Source: Jeongeupia chitinilytica (GTDB taxonomy: Bacteria > Pseudomonadota > Gammaproteobacteria > Burkholderiales > Chitinibacteraceae). Taken from it: DNA of 64,000 nt. A program made the translations under genes and the position numbers. Location of the stretch: NCBI RefSeq assembly GCF_014652315.1, contig NZ_BMYO01000001.1, positions 558,001 to 622,000 of the forward strand. Direction: 5' to 3'. The notes under the pieces were generated by a model that made no database searches, was not told the DNA's origin, and was given only the letters and a program-made list of their open reading frames with translations. Positions 22,119-31,007 of the stretch are shown here, one piece after another; positions within the stretch are counted from its first letter, which is position 1, and each line of letters begins with the position of its first letter.

Positions 22119-22532
22119 ATGTCGCTGTTTCAGGTTTTCGATATCGCTGCCTCGTCGATGAAGGCGCAATCGCAGCGCCTCAATGCCGTTGCGAGCAACC
22201 TTGCCAATGCCGAGTCGGCGACCAGCTCGAATGGTCAGCCCTACCGCGCGCGTCAGGTCGTGTTTCAGGTCGCGCCCCTGCCCGGCGGCAGCGTCAGCAC
22301 GCCGGGCGTGCGCGTCGCCGGCGTGATCGAGGACCCGGCGCCGCCGAAGCTGGTCTACGAGCCGGCCAATCCGCTGGCCGATGCCAACGGTTACGTGGCC
22401 ATGCCCAACGTCAATGTCGTCGAAGAGATGACCAACATGATTTCCGCGTCGCGTTCGTACCAGACCAGCGCCGACGTGATGAACACCGCCAAGACCCTGT
22501 TGCAGCGCACGCTGCAGCTGGGCCAAGTCTAA
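22119..22532 (+). CDS. flgC: flagellar proximal rod protein FlgC
   Basis: A 137-aa axial protein: SLFQVFDIAASSMKAQSQRL at the N-terminus, then NAVASNLANAESATSSNG, and the C-terminal MPNVNVVEEMTNMISASRSYQTSADVMNTAKTL. These are the standard FlgC ends. The start at 22119 lies eight bases after the flgB stop. It is a rod subunit in the periplasmic segment of the flagellar axis. Confidence 0.96.
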   Translation: MSLFQVFDIAASSMKAQSQRLNAVASNLANAESATSSNGQPYRARQVVFQVAPLPGGSVSTPGVRVAGVIEDPAPPKLVYEPANPLADANGYVAMPNVNVVEEMTNMISASRSYQTSADVMNTAKTLLQRTLQLGQV

Positions 22533-22550
22533 TCCGTCCGGGAGACCGCC

Positions 22551-23222
22551 ATGTCCGCCGTCAACGCCACCAGTGGTTTCGACTACAGCACGCTCAACGC
22601 CAAGGCCGAAAAGGCCAAGGACACCGCTGCCGACATGCAGCAGAGCTTCCTGAAACTGCTGATCACGCAAATGCAGAACCAGGATCCGATGAACCCGATG
22701 GACAACGCCCAGACCACGTCGCAGATGGCGCAGATCAACACGGTCACCGGCATCCAGCAGCTGAACACGACGATGACGCAGATGATGGCGAGCATGGCCG
22801 GTGCACAGGGGCTGCAGGCGGCTGCAGTGGTCGGCAAGGACGTGATGGCACCGGTCAAGGAACTGGATTACGCCGGCAAGGATGGCGTCGATCTCGGCCT
22901 CGACCTGCCGGCCGGCCACAAGGGCACGCAGCTTGCCATCGTCGATGCGGCGGGCAACGTCATCGAGAAGGTCGACATCCCGGCTTCGCAGACCGGCTAC
23001 ATCAGCATCAAGTGGGACGGCAAGCTGGCCGACGGCACGCAGGCGCCGGCCGGCAGCTATCACGTGCTCGCAGCCAGCATCAACGCGTCGGGCAAGGAAC
23101 AGGCGATCGACGTGTTCGGCTGGCAGAAGGCGGCCAGTGTCACGCTGGCGAGCAACGGCACCAAGGTGCAGCTCACCGACGGCACCATCGTCGATTTCGA
23201 CAAGATCAAGCAACTGCGCTGA
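22551..23222 (+). CDS. flgD: hook assembly (capping) protein FlgD
   Basis: A 223-aa hook cap. The N-terminal region contains FLKLLITQMQNQDPMNPMDNAQ (about residues 32-53), the conserved FlgD export/assembly motif. The C-terminal half (about 100-215) holds the tudor-like and FlgD-Ig-like domains (PAGHKGTQLAIVDAAGNV, later APAGSYHVLAA). It caps the growing hook and is removed on completion. GGGAG precedes the ATG. Confidence 0.95.
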   Translation: MSAVNATSGFDYSTLNAKAEKAKDTAADMQQSFLKLLITQMQNQDPMNPMDNAQTTSQMAQINTVTGIQQLNTTMTQMMASMAGAQGLQAAAVVGKDVMAPVKELDYAGKDGVDLGLDLPAGHKGTQLAIVDAAGNVIEKVDIPASQTGYISIKWDGKLADGTQAPAGSYHVLAASINASGKEQAIDVFGWQKAASVTLASNGTKVQLTDGTIVDFDKIKQLR

Positions 23223-23276
23223 AACGCCGGTCCATAACACGATATCGGGCCGGTAGACCGGCCTTCGGAGGCAGAA

Positions 23277-24575
23277 ATGGGTTTCCAACAGGGTTTGAGC
23301 GGCCTGAACGCATCGTCGAAGAGTCTGGACGTGATCGGCAACAACATTGCCAACGCCAGTACCGTCGGCTACAAGGGTTCGCGTGCCGAGTTCGCCGACA
23401 TCTACGCGGCGACCTTCGCCAACTCGGGCACGCTGGCCGGCATCGGCGCGCGGCTCGACAACGTTGCGCAGCAGTTCGGTCAGGGCAACATCAGCACCAC
23501 CAGCAATCCGCTTGATCTGGCGATCACCGGCAACGGCTTCTACCGCGTCGTCGACGGCAACGGCAGCGTCAGCTACACCCGCAACGGCCAGTTCCAGCTC
23601 GACCGCAACGGCTACATCGTCAACGGCAGCCAGAAACTCACCGGCTGGCCGGTCGATCCGCGCAGCGGCTTGCTGAACAAGGGCGGCGTACCGCAGCCGC
23701 TGCAGCTGACCGTCGGCAATGTCGGCGCCAGCGCCACCGGCGCGTCGGGCCTGGCCAACGCCGGTCTGGCGATGATCACCAACCTCGACGGTTCGAAACC
23801 CATCATCGACCGTGCCGCACCGCCGGCCGGTACCGGTCCGCTGAACGTGCAGGACCCGACCACCTACAGCGACGCGACCACGGCCAGCGTGTTCGACGCG
23901 CAGGGCGTGCGCCACTCGCTGACCTTCTACTTCACCAAGACCGCGACGAACCAGTGGGAAGTGCAGACGTCGTTCGACGGCGCCAACCCGGTACCGGCAA
24001 CCGGCACGGCCGGTACGCAGGCCTATCTGTATTTCGACGGCAACGGCAAGCTCGACACGACGTCGAATCCGACGACCAATGCCGCCGGCTTCACCTACAC
24101 GACCGCGCTGGCGGCACCGAACGGCGCAACCAGCCCGTTCACCTTCCCGGTGTCGTTCGCCAAAAGCACCCAGTTCGGCAGTGCCTTCGGTGCGACCTAT
24201 ACGCAGGACGGCTACGCCGACGGCACGCTGACCGGCATCAGCGTCGACAAGAGCGGCGTGATCGTCGGTTCGTACTCGAACAGCCAGACCAAGGTGATCG
24301 GTCAGGTCGTGCTGGCGAACTTCGCCAACGTTCAGGGCCTGCAGCCGCTGGGCGACAACCGCTGGGCCGAGACCTTCGCATCGGGTGCGGCCAACGTCGG
24401 CGATCCGGGGTCGAGCAACCTCGGTTCGCTCCAGTCGTCGGCGCTCGAGGATTCGAACGTCGACCTGACCGGCGAGCTCGTCAACCTGATCACGGCGCAG
24501 CGCAACTACCAGGCCAACGCCAAGACGATTTCGGCGCAGGACACCATCCTGCAAACGCTGGTCAACCTCGGCTAA
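23277..24575 (+). CDS. flgE: flagellar hook protein FlgE
   Basis: A 432-aa hook subunit. The N-terminus MGFQQGLSGLNASSKSLDVI and IGNNIANASTVGYKGSRAEF are the axial motif. The C-terminus includes ALEDSNVDLTGELVNLITAQ and a final helix with NAKTISAQDTILQTLVNLG. The central variable region (about 140-360) forms the exposed hook surface. CGGAGG lies six bases before the ATG. A short GGCCGG-TAGA-CCGGCC hairpin lies just upstream (23250-23265), without a T-run. Confidence 0.96.
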   Translation: MGFQQGLSGLNASSKSLDVIGNNIANASTVGYKGSRAEFADIYAATFANSGTLAGIGARLDNVAQQFGQGNISTTSNPLDLAITGNGFYRVVDGNGSVSYTRNGQFQLDRNGYIVNGSQKLTGWPVDPRSGLLNKGGVPQPLQLTVGNVGASATGASGLANAGLAMITNLDGSKPIIDRAAPPAGTGPLNVQDPTTYSDATTASVFDAQGVRHSLTFYFTKTATNQWEVQTSFDGANPVPATGTAGTQAYLYFDGNGKLDTTSNPTTNAAGFTYTTALAAPNGATSPFTFPVSFAKSTQFGSAFGATYTQDGYADGTLTGISVDKSGVIVGSYSNSQTKVIGQVVLANFANVQGLQPLGDNRWAETFASGAANVGDPGSSNLGSLQSSALEDSNVDLTGELVNLITAQRNYQANAKTISAQDTILQTLVNLG

Positions 24576-24596
24576 GCCGGCGGGACATAGACAAAC

Positions 24597-25334
24597 ATGG
24601 ACCGGCTGATCTACACCGCGATGTCCGGCGCCAAGCACACGATGCTGCGCCAGAGCACGATCTCGAACAATCTGGCGAATTCGCAGACACCGGGTTTCCG
24701 CTCCGAGCTGGCGGCGTTCCGTGCGCTGCCGGTGCTCGGCGGTGTCTTGCCGACGCGCGCCTTCGTCACCGAGCAGACCACCGGTGCCGACTACACTCCG
24801 GCACCGCTGATGCAGACCGGTCGCGAGCTCGATGCCGCCATCGACGGTGACGGCTGGTTTGCAGTGCAGACCGGAACCGGCGAGGCGTACACGCGCAACG
24901 GCAGTTTCGAAATCGACGCTGCCGGCTTGCTGAAGACGCGCAGCGGCGCGGTCGTGCTGGGCGAGAACGGTCCGATCACGATTCCGGAAAATACCCGGAT
25001 CACGATCGGCCCGGACGGCACGATCAGCGGCGTTTCGCTCGACGATGTCACGCAGAACAACGATCTGGGCCGGCTCAAGCTCGTCAACCCGGCGGTGGCC
25101 GGGCTGGAGCGCGGCAGTGACGGGCTGTTCCGCCAGCGTTCGGGCGAGGCCGCGCCGGCCTCGGCCGACGTCAAGCTGGCGGGCGGCATGCTCGAAGGCA
25201 GCAACGTCAACCCGGTGGCCGAACTCGTCAACATGATCTCGGCGCAGCGCCAGTACGATGTGCAGATCCAGCTGCTGCAGAAGGCCAGCGACAACGCCCG
25301 CGCAGCGGCGCAGGTGATGGCGTTCAACGCGTGA
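24597..25334 (+). CDS. flgF: flagellar proximal rod protein FlgF
   Basis: A 245-aa rod protein: MDRLIYTAMSGAKHTMLRQS and TISNNLANSQTPGFRSELAA at the N-terminus; DGDGWFAVQTGTGEAYTRNG in the middle (FlgE/F/G central domain); MLEGSNVNPVAELVNMISAQ near the C-terminus. Length fits FlgF (about 245-251). It lies 21 bp after flgE. Confidence 0.96.
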   Translation: MDRLIYTAMSGAKHTMLRQSTISNNLANSQTPGFRSELAAFRALPVLGGVLPTRAFVTEQTTGADYTPAPLMQTGRELDAAIDGDGWFAVQTGTGEAYTRNGSFEIDAAGLLKTRSGAVVLGENGPITIPENTRITIGPDGTISGVSLDDVTQNNDLGRLKLVNPAVAGLERGSDGLFRQRSGEAAPASADVKLAGGMLEGSNVNPVAELVNMISAQRQYDVQIQLLQKASDNARAAAQVMAFNA

Positions 25335-25468
25335 TGAGACCGCCGTACGCAAGCCGTACCCGTCGTCGCAGTACCCAAACACAATAAGCGGCAGCGCATG
25401 GCGCGTCGCGGATCACGGTGCCCCGCACCGGATCGCTACAAAAACAATCAATCTCTCTCGGGATAGTC

Positions 25469-26254
25469 ATGATTCGCTCGCTCTGGACTGCCAAGACCGG
25501 CATGGACGCCATGCAGATGAACGTCGACGTCATCTCCAACAACCTGGCGAACGTCAACACCAACGGCTTCAAGCGTCAGCGCGCGGTGTTCGAGGACCTG
25601 CTGTACGTGAACCTGCGCCAGCCCGGTGCATCGACCAGCCAGCAGACGCAGTTGCCGACCGGCCTGCAGCTCGGCACCGGCGTGAAGCCGGTCGGTACCG
25701 CGCGCATCTTCACGCAGGGCAATCTGCAGCTGACCGACGGCAGCCTCGACATGGCGATCAACGGCCAGGGCTTCTTCCAGATTTCGCTGCCGGACGGCAA
25801 CACCGCGTATACCCGCGACGGCTCGTTCCAGGTCGACAACCAGGGCAACGTCGTCACCGCCAGCGGCTACCAGATCCAGCCGGCGCTGCAGGTCCCGCAA
25901 GGAACGACCAGCCTGACGATCGGCAAGGACGGCACCGTGACCGCCGTGATCAACGGCGCGACGTCGGCACCGGTGCAGCTCGGCACGATCCAGCTGGCCA
26001 GCTTCATCAACCAGGGCGGCTTGCAGTCGGTCGGCGACAACCTGATGCTCGAAACCGCCGCCTCGGGCGCGCCCAACGTCGGCCAGCCGGGCACCAACGG
26101 GCTCGGGGCGATCAACCAGGGTTATGTCGAAACCTCGAACGTCAACGTCACCGAAGAACTGGTGAACCTGATCGAGGCGCAGCGCGCGTACGAAATCAAT
26201 TCGCGTGCGGTGAAGACGTCGGACGAGATGCTGCAGCGTCTGTCCAATCTGTAA
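25469..26254 (+). CDS. flgG: flagellar distal rod protein FlgG
   Basis: A 261-aa distal rod protein (E. coli 260), starting MIRSLWTAKTGMDAMQMNVD, with VISNNLANVNTNGFKRQRAV, then INGQGFFQISLPDGNTAYTR and the C-terminal EELVNLIEAQRAYEINSRAV. The 134-bp gap before it (25335-25468) is the largest inside the cluster and may hold a secondary promoter; I see no clear sigma54 or sigma28 match there. Confidence 0.97.
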   Translation: MIRSLWTAKTGMDAMQMNVDVISNNLANVNTNGFKRQRAVFEDLLYVNLRQPGASTSQQTQLPTGLQLGTGVKPVGTARIFTQGNLQLTDGSLDMAINGQGFFQISLPDGNTAYTRDGSFQVDNQGNVVTASGYQIQPALQVPQGTTSLTIGKDGTVTAVINGATSAPVQLGTIQLASFINQGGLQSVGDNLMLETAASGAPNVGQPGTNGLGAINQGYVETSNVNVTEELVNLIEAQRAYEINSRAVKTSDEMLQRLSNL

Positions 26255-26267
26255 AAAGGAAACCGTA

Positions 26268-26945
26268 GTGAAGGCTATCGAGCGTGTTTTGAGTGTGGTC
26301 ATGGCGACGTTGTTGTCGGCATGCGCATCGATGCAGCCCCAGATCGTTTCGGCCCCGACGACGGCCAGACCGCTGCCGCCGGTCGCCACCCAGCAGAACC
26401 CGGGTGCGATCTTCCAGACGACGTCGTCGCGCATGCTGTTCGAAGAGCGCGTCGCGCGCTACGTCGGCGACGTCCTGACGATCCAGATCGAGGAAAACCT
26501 CAGCGCCAGCAACTCGTCGACCAGCAGCGCCAACCGCGACGGCAGCACCAAGATCGGCGGCTCGGGCGACCTGCCGTACTTCCCGGGTGCCCTGAGCAAG
26601 TTCTTCGACGCCAACGTCAGCATGTCGGCCGGCAATACCTTCTCCGGCAAGGGCGCGACCAACAACAGCAACACCTTGCGCGGTACGCTGGCCGTGACGG
26701 TGATCGACGTGCTGGCCAACGGCAATCTGGTCGTCGGCGGCGAAAAGCAGATTGCCGTCAACGGCTACCAGAACGCCTGGCGCTTCACCGGCGTCGTCAA
26801 TCCGTTCGACATCAAGACCGGCAACGTCGTGTCGTCGACGCGTGTCGCCGATGCGCGGATCGAACAGGTGGGGCAGGGCGCAATCGCCGACGCCAATTCG
26901 GTGGGCTGGCTGCAGCGGCTGTTCCTCAGTCTGAGCCCGTACTAA
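26268..26945 (+). CDS. flgH: flagellar L-ring lipoprotein FlgH (GTG start)
   Basis: A 225-aa outer-membrane lipoprotein. The signal peptide ends in the lipobox LLSAC (Cys19). The body has the FlgH signature (FEERVARYVGDVLTIQIEEN and VIDVLANGNLVVGGEKQIAV). The start is GTG at 26268, preceded by AAGGA. It forms the L ring around the rod in the outer membrane, which shows the cell is diderm. Confidence 0.95.
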   Translation: MKAIERVLSVVMATLLSACASMQPQIVSAPTTARPLPPVATQQNPGAIFQTTSSRMLFEERVARYVGDVLTIQIEENLSASNSSTSSANRDGSTKIGGSGDLPYFPGALSKFFDANVSMSAGNTFSGKGATNNSNTLRGTLAVTVIDVLANGNLVVGGEKQIAVNGYQNAWRFTGVVNPFDIKTGNVVSSTRVADARIEQVGQGAIADANSVGWLQRLFLSLSPY

Positions 26946-26955
26946 GGAGACCGAC

Positions 26956-28056
26956 ATGCTGCGTAAACTGATGCCGGCGCTGCTGCTGGCGGCCATTGCG
27001 ATCGCACCGGCCGCGCAGGCGCAGAAGCTGCGCGAACTGGCGTCCGTCGCCGGCGTGCGCGACAACCAGCTTATCGGCTACGGCCTCGTTGTCGGCCTCG
27101 ACGGCAGTGGTGACCAGACCACGCAAACCCCGTTCACCGTGCAGTCGGTGATCAACATGCTGAACAACCTCGGCGTTCAGGTGCCGACCGGCGGGAACCT
27201 GCAGTTGAAGAACGTGGCCGCGGTGACGGTGACGGCGAACCTGCCGGCTTTCGCCCGGCCGGGCCAGCCGCTCGACGTGACCGTTTCGTCGATCGGCAAC
27301 GCCAAGAGCCTGCGCGGCGGCACGCTGGTACTGACGCCGCTCAAGGGCGCCGATGGCCAGGTGTACGGCATGGCACAGGGCAACATCATCATTCCGGGTG
27401 CCGGCGCTGCGGCGGCCGGCAGCAGCGTGACGATCAACTCGCTGGCTGCGGGGCGCATTCCGAACGGCGCGACCGTCGAACGTGCGGTGCCGAATGCCAT
27501 GAACAACAGCGAGTTCGTCCAGCTCGAACTGCTGCAAACCGACTTCACCACCGCCAGCCGCATGGTCGAGGCGATCAACCGCAACCTCGGCCCGGTTGCC
27601 GCGGCGCTGGACGGCCGTGTCGTGCAGGTCCGCGCGCCGCAGGATGCCAACCAGCGCGTGACCTTCCTGTCCCGGCTCGAGAACATCGACGTCAATGCGG
27701 CGCCGGTCGTCGCCAAGGTCATCATCAACGCGCGCACCGGTTCGGTGGTGATGAACCAGTCGGTCGAAATCGATCCGTGCGCCATCTCGCACGGCAACCT
27801 GACGGTGACGATCACGACCGACAACCAGGTGGTGCAGCCGAATCCGCTTGCCGGTGGGCGCACCCGGACCGTGGCGAATGCCGACATCCAGATTCAGTCC
27901 GATTCGGGCGGTGTCGTCCGCCTGCCGAAGGCGGCCAATCTGCGCGACGTGGTTCGCGCGCTCAATGCCGTTGGCGCGACGCCGCAGGACCTGCTGGCGA
28001 TCCTGCAGGCGATGAAGGCGGCGGGCAGCCTGAAGGCCGAACTCGAAGTGATCTGA
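26956..28056 (+). CDS. flgI: flagellar P-ring protein FlgI
   Basis: A 366-aa periplasmic P-ring protein with a cleaved signal peptide (ending AAQA, about residue 22), followed by LRELASVAGVRDNQLIGYGL, the conserved mature N-terminus. DGSGDQTTQTPFT and the late TRTVANADIQIQSDSGGVVR match the family. It assembles around the rod in the peptidoglycan layer. GGAG precedes the ATG. A terminator-like hairpin follows the gene before flgJ. Confidence 0.96.
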   Translation: MLRKLMPALLLAAIAIAPAAQAQKLRELASVAGVRDNQLIGYGLVVGLDGSGDQTTQTPFTVQSVINMLNNLGVQVPTGGNLQLKNVAAVTVTANLPAFARPGQPLDVTVSSIGNAKSLRGGTLVLTPLKGADGQVYGMAQGNIIIPGAGAAAAGSSVTINSLAAGRIPNGATVERAVPNAMNNSEFVQLELLQTDFTTASRMVEAINRNLGPVAAALDGRVVQVRAPQDANQRVTFLSRLENIDVNAAPVVAKVIINARTGSVVMNQSVEIDPCAISHGNLTVTITTDNQVVQPNPLAGGRTRTVANADIQIQSDSGGVVRLPKAANLRDVVRALNAVGATPQDLLAILQAMKAAGSLKAELEVI

Positions 28057-28080
28057 TCGGCAGGCACAGCAATTGCTTAT

Positions 28081-28110
28081 AAACCGCGGTAACCTTGCCG
28101 CGGTTTTTTT
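28081..28110 (+). terminator. terminator-like hairpin directly before the flgJ start codon
   Basis: AAACCGCGG (28081-28089), loop, CCGCGGTTT (28098-28106), then T residues to 28110. The flgJ ATG is at 28112, so the hairpin occupies the place of the Shine-Dalgarno. It could attenuate transcription into flgJKL or sequester the start. Confidence 0.75.
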
Positions 28111-28111
28111 C

Positions 28112-28999
28112 ATGATCACCACCAAGCCCGTTCTGACCGGTCAGGACTTCGCCACCGACACCCGGGGCGTCGAGTCCTTGCGGCAGACGATCAAGTCGTC
28201 GCCGAAGGCGGCCGCCCACGCGGTCGCGCAGCAGTTCGAAAGCATGCTGATGCAGCAGCTGGTCAAGTCGATGCGTGACGCCTCGCCGCATTACGACGAG
28301 CTGCAGTCCTCCGCTACCGATCTGTATCGCGGCATGTATGACCAGCAGATGTCGCTGATGCTGGCGAAAAAGGGCGGGGTCGGGCTGGCCGGCGCGATCG
28401 AAAGGCAGCTCGAGGTCATGCAGAACCCGGCGCTGCTGAAGACCGTACAGCGGCACAAGTCGCTGCAGCAGGGCGAGCTGGCACCGGTCACCGGCGGCAG
28501 TGCGGCGGCAAATTCTGCCGCTTCGACGGCGAATGGCGGCTTTGTCGACAACGTGCTTGCCGCGGCAAAGACCGTGGCGCCGACGCTGGGCGTGGCACCG
28601 CAGCTGCTGCTGGCGCATGCCGCGCTCGAAACCGGCTGGGGCAGGAAGCCGATTCGCGACGCGGCCGGTGGCGACAGCCACAACCTGTTCGGCATCAAGG
28701 CCGGCAAGGACTGGCAGGGCAAGACCGTCGACGTGACCACGACCGAATACGTCGACGGAGTCGCACAGAAGCGGGTCGAGACCTTCCGTGCCTACGATTC
28801 CTACACCGATGCACTGGCCGACTACGCCGGGCTGCTCAAGCGCCGCTTCGCCGACGCGGTCGGCAAGGGCGAGGATGCGCTCGGCTTTGCCAGGGCACTG
28901 CAGGCCAAGGGCTATGCCACCGATCCGCAGTACGTCGACAAGTTCGCGTCGGTTGCACGGCGAATCAGCCGGCAACTGGCCGGTTCGACCTCAAGTTAA
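28112..28999 (+). CDS. flgJ: flagellar rod cap / peptidoglycan hydrolase FlgJ
   Basis: A 295-aa two-domain protein. The N-terminal rod-cap domain (about 1-100) has HAVAQQFESMLMQQLVKSMR and DLYRGMYDQQMSL. The C-terminal glucosaminidase-type muramidase domain (about 145-295) has LLAHAALETGWGRKPI with the catalytic Glu and SHNLFGIKA. It opens the peptidoglycan for the rod. The ATG at 28112 lacks a Shine-Dalgarno because a hairpin sits there. A TTG at 28073 with CAGG upstream would add 13 residues through the hairpin and is an alternative start. Confidence 0.92.
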   Translation: MITTKPVLTGQDFATDTRGVESLRQTIKSSPKAAAHAVAQQFESMLMQQLVKSMRDASPHYDELQSSATDLYRGMYDQQMSLMLAKKGGVGLAGAIERQLEVMQNPALLKTVQRHKSLQQGELAPVTGGSAAANSAASTANGGFVDNVLAAAKTVAPTLGVAPQLLLAHAALETGWGRKPIRDAAGGDSHNLFGIKAGKDWQGKTVDVTTTEYVDGVAQKRVETFRAYDSYTDALADYAGLLKRRFADAVGKGEDALGFARALQAKGYATDPQYVDKFASVARRISRQLAGSTSS

Positions 29000-29017
29000 T
29001 GCCCGTCCTGCCGATAT
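28991..29017 (+). promoter_or_regulatory. sigma28 (FliA)-type promoter before flgK
   Basis: TCAA (28991-28994), 15 bases, GCCGATAT (29010-29017), against the consensus TAAA-N15-GCCGATAA: three of four and seven of eight positions match at exact spacing. It lies 24 bp before the flgK ATG and overlaps the end of flgJ. Confidence 0.7.
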
Positions 29018-29040
29018 ACAGATGAATTCGGAGTAAAAAC

Positions 29041-30996
29041 ATGGCTTCCAGTATCTTCGGGATTGGCGTTTCCGGCCTCAATGCGGCCAACCTCGGCCTG
29101 ACGGTGACCGGTCACAACATCGTCAACGGTAGTACGCCCGGCTATTCGCGGCAGAACATCGTCCAGAGCGCGCCGTACCCGCAGAGCACCGGCAACGGCT
29201 TTGTCGGGCTTGGCGTGCGTGTCGACGACATCCGCCGCTCCTTCGACCAGTTCCTGACCCGCAACGTCCAGGTCGCGCAGTCGCAAGCCAGCTATTACAA
29301 CGAGTTGCTGTCGCACCTCACCGAAGTCGACAACATCGTTGCCGACCCGACCGCCGGCGTGACGCCGGCACTGCAGAACTTCTTCAGTGCGATGCAGAAC
29401 GTCGCGACCAATCCGTCGAGCACCCCGGCACGGCAGGCACTGCTGTCGTCGGCGCAGACGCTGGTCAACCGCTTCCAGGTGTTCGACCAGCGGCTGACCG
29501 AGTTGCGGGACAACCTCAACGGCGAGCTCGGCAACACGGTGTCGAGCATCAATGCGATTTCCAAGCAGATTGCCCAGCTCAACAACCAGATTGCCGTGCA
29601 GGGCGGTTCCGGCCATCCGCCCAACGACCTGCTCGACCAGCGCGACGAGCTCGTCAAGCAGCTCAATACCTTCGTGAAGGCAACCGCGACGACGCAGCAG
29701 GACGGCTCGATCAACATTTTCATCGGCAATGGCCAGAGCCTCGTGGTCGGCAACCAGCCGTTCGAGCTTGGCGTCGAGCCGTCGCCCAGCGATCCGCAGC
29801 GGATGTCGGTCGTCTACAAGCAGAACAACAACCTCGTGTTCCTGCCCGAGTCGCAGCTGACCGGCGGCAAGCTGCAGGGCCTGCTCGATTTCCGCAGCAA
29901 GACGCTCGATACCGCGCAGTCGTCGCTGAACCAGATTGCGCTGGTGACGGCCCAGACGCTCAATACCCAGCAGCGTGCCGGCGTCGATCTGACCGGGGCG
30001 ATGGGCACGGGCATGTTCGGCTTCAATACCGATCCGACCACCGGTGCACCGACGCTGGGACAGGTGTATTCGAACACCGCCAACACCGGCAACGCGCAAC
30101 TGGGCGGCTACATCAGCGACGTCGGCAAGCTGACGTCGAGCAATTACGAATTTGCTTTTGATGGCACCAACTACATCCTGACGCGGCAGTCGGACAAGCA
30201 GAAGACCGTGTTCACGCCGGCGCAGGTCGCGGCCGGCCCGGTCGGCGTCGACGGCCTGCAGCTGTCGATCAGCAGCGGCAACATGGCGGCCGGCGACCGG
30301 TTCAACATCCAGCCGACGGCCGGTTTCATTCGCGGCCTATCGGTCAGCATGACCGAACCGTCGCGCGTTGCGGCGGCAGGCGCAGTCGTCGCGGCCGCAC
30401 CGAAAACCAATACCGGCTCGCTGACCTACACGCAGCCGGCCACGACGGTGCCGGTGACCGATGCCACCTGGAAACCCGGTGCATCGCTGCAGAACCCGGT
30501 GACGATCAACTTCACCTCGCCGACCAGCTTCACCATCACCGATACGGTGACCGGCGTTACCGGCCCGGCGCAGGCCTACACGCCGGGCATGACCGTCTCG
30601 GCCAATGGCTGGTCGATGAAGCTCGACGGCACGCCGGCGACCGGCGACGTCGTCAACATCGGCCCGAACACCAATGGCGATGCCGACGGCCGCAATGCGC
30701 TGGCGATGGCTGCGCTGCAGACGCAGAAGCTCGTCAACGGCAATGTGAGTTATCAGGACGCCTACGGCCAGTTGGTGTCGCAGGTCGGCGTGCAGACTAA
30801 CGACGCCAAGATCATGTCGGACGCGCAGGATACGGTGCTGGAGCAGGCAACCGATGCCCGCAATTCGGTGTCCGGCGTCAATCTCGACGAAGAGGCCGCC
30901 AACCTGCTGCGCTACCAGCAGGCCTACCAGGCGGCAAGCAAGGTAATCCAGATCGCGCAGGAGGCTTTCCAGAGCATCCTGCAGATCGCGAACTGA
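29041..30996 (+). CDS. flgK: hook-filament junction protein FlgK (HAP1)
   Basis: A 651-aa junction protein. The N-terminal ASSIFGIGVSGLNAANLGLT and GHNIVNGSTPGYSRQNIV are the FlgK axial motif. A long coiled-coil region (about 80-200) contains DLLDQRDELVKQLN. The C-terminal VSGVNLDEEAANLLRYQQAY is standard. It is longer than E. coli FlgK (547), with the extra length in the surface-exposed middle. GGAG precedes the ATG. A sigma28-type promoter suggests late-class expression with flgL. Confidence 0.95.
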   Translation: MASSIFGIGVSGLNAANLGLTVTGHNIVNGSTPGYSRQNIVQSAPYPQSTGNGFVGLGVRVDDIRRSFDQFLTRNVQVAQSQASYYNELLSHLTEVDNIVADPTAGVTPALQNFFSAMQNVATNPSSTPARQALLSSAQTLVNRFQVFDQRLTELRDNLNGELGNTVSSINAISKQIAQLNNQIAVQGGSGHPPNDLLDQRDELVKQLNTFVKATATTQQDGSINIFIGNGQSLVVGNQPFELGVEPSPSDPQRMSVVYKQNNNLVFLPESQLTGGKLQGLLDFRSKTLDTAQSSLNQIALVTAQTLNTQQRAGVDLTGAMGTGMFGFNTDPTTGAPTLGQVYSNTANTGNAQLGGYISDVGKLTSSNYEFAFDGTNYILTRQSDKQKTVFTPAQVAAGPVGVDGLQLSISSGNMAAGDRFNIQPTAGFIRGLSVSMTEPSRVAAAGAVVAAAPKTNTGSLTYTQPATTVPVTDATWKPGASLQNPVTINFTSPTSFTITDTVTGVTGPAQAYTPGMTVSANGWSMKLDGTPATGDVVNIGPNTNGDADGRNALAMAALQTQKLVNGNVSYQDAYGQLVSQVGVQTNDAKIMSDAQDTVLEQATDARNSVSGVNLDEEAANLLRYQQAYQAASKVIQIAQEAFQSILQIAN

Positions 30997-31007
30997 GGCA
31001 GATCCAG

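Noticed and set aside
22041..25382. 1113-codon minus-strand reading frame opposite flgC-flgF
   Set aside because: Antisense to four clear flagellar genes. Its composition (His/Gln/Arg/Val-rich) is that of a GC-rich shadow frame and it has no recognisable domain.
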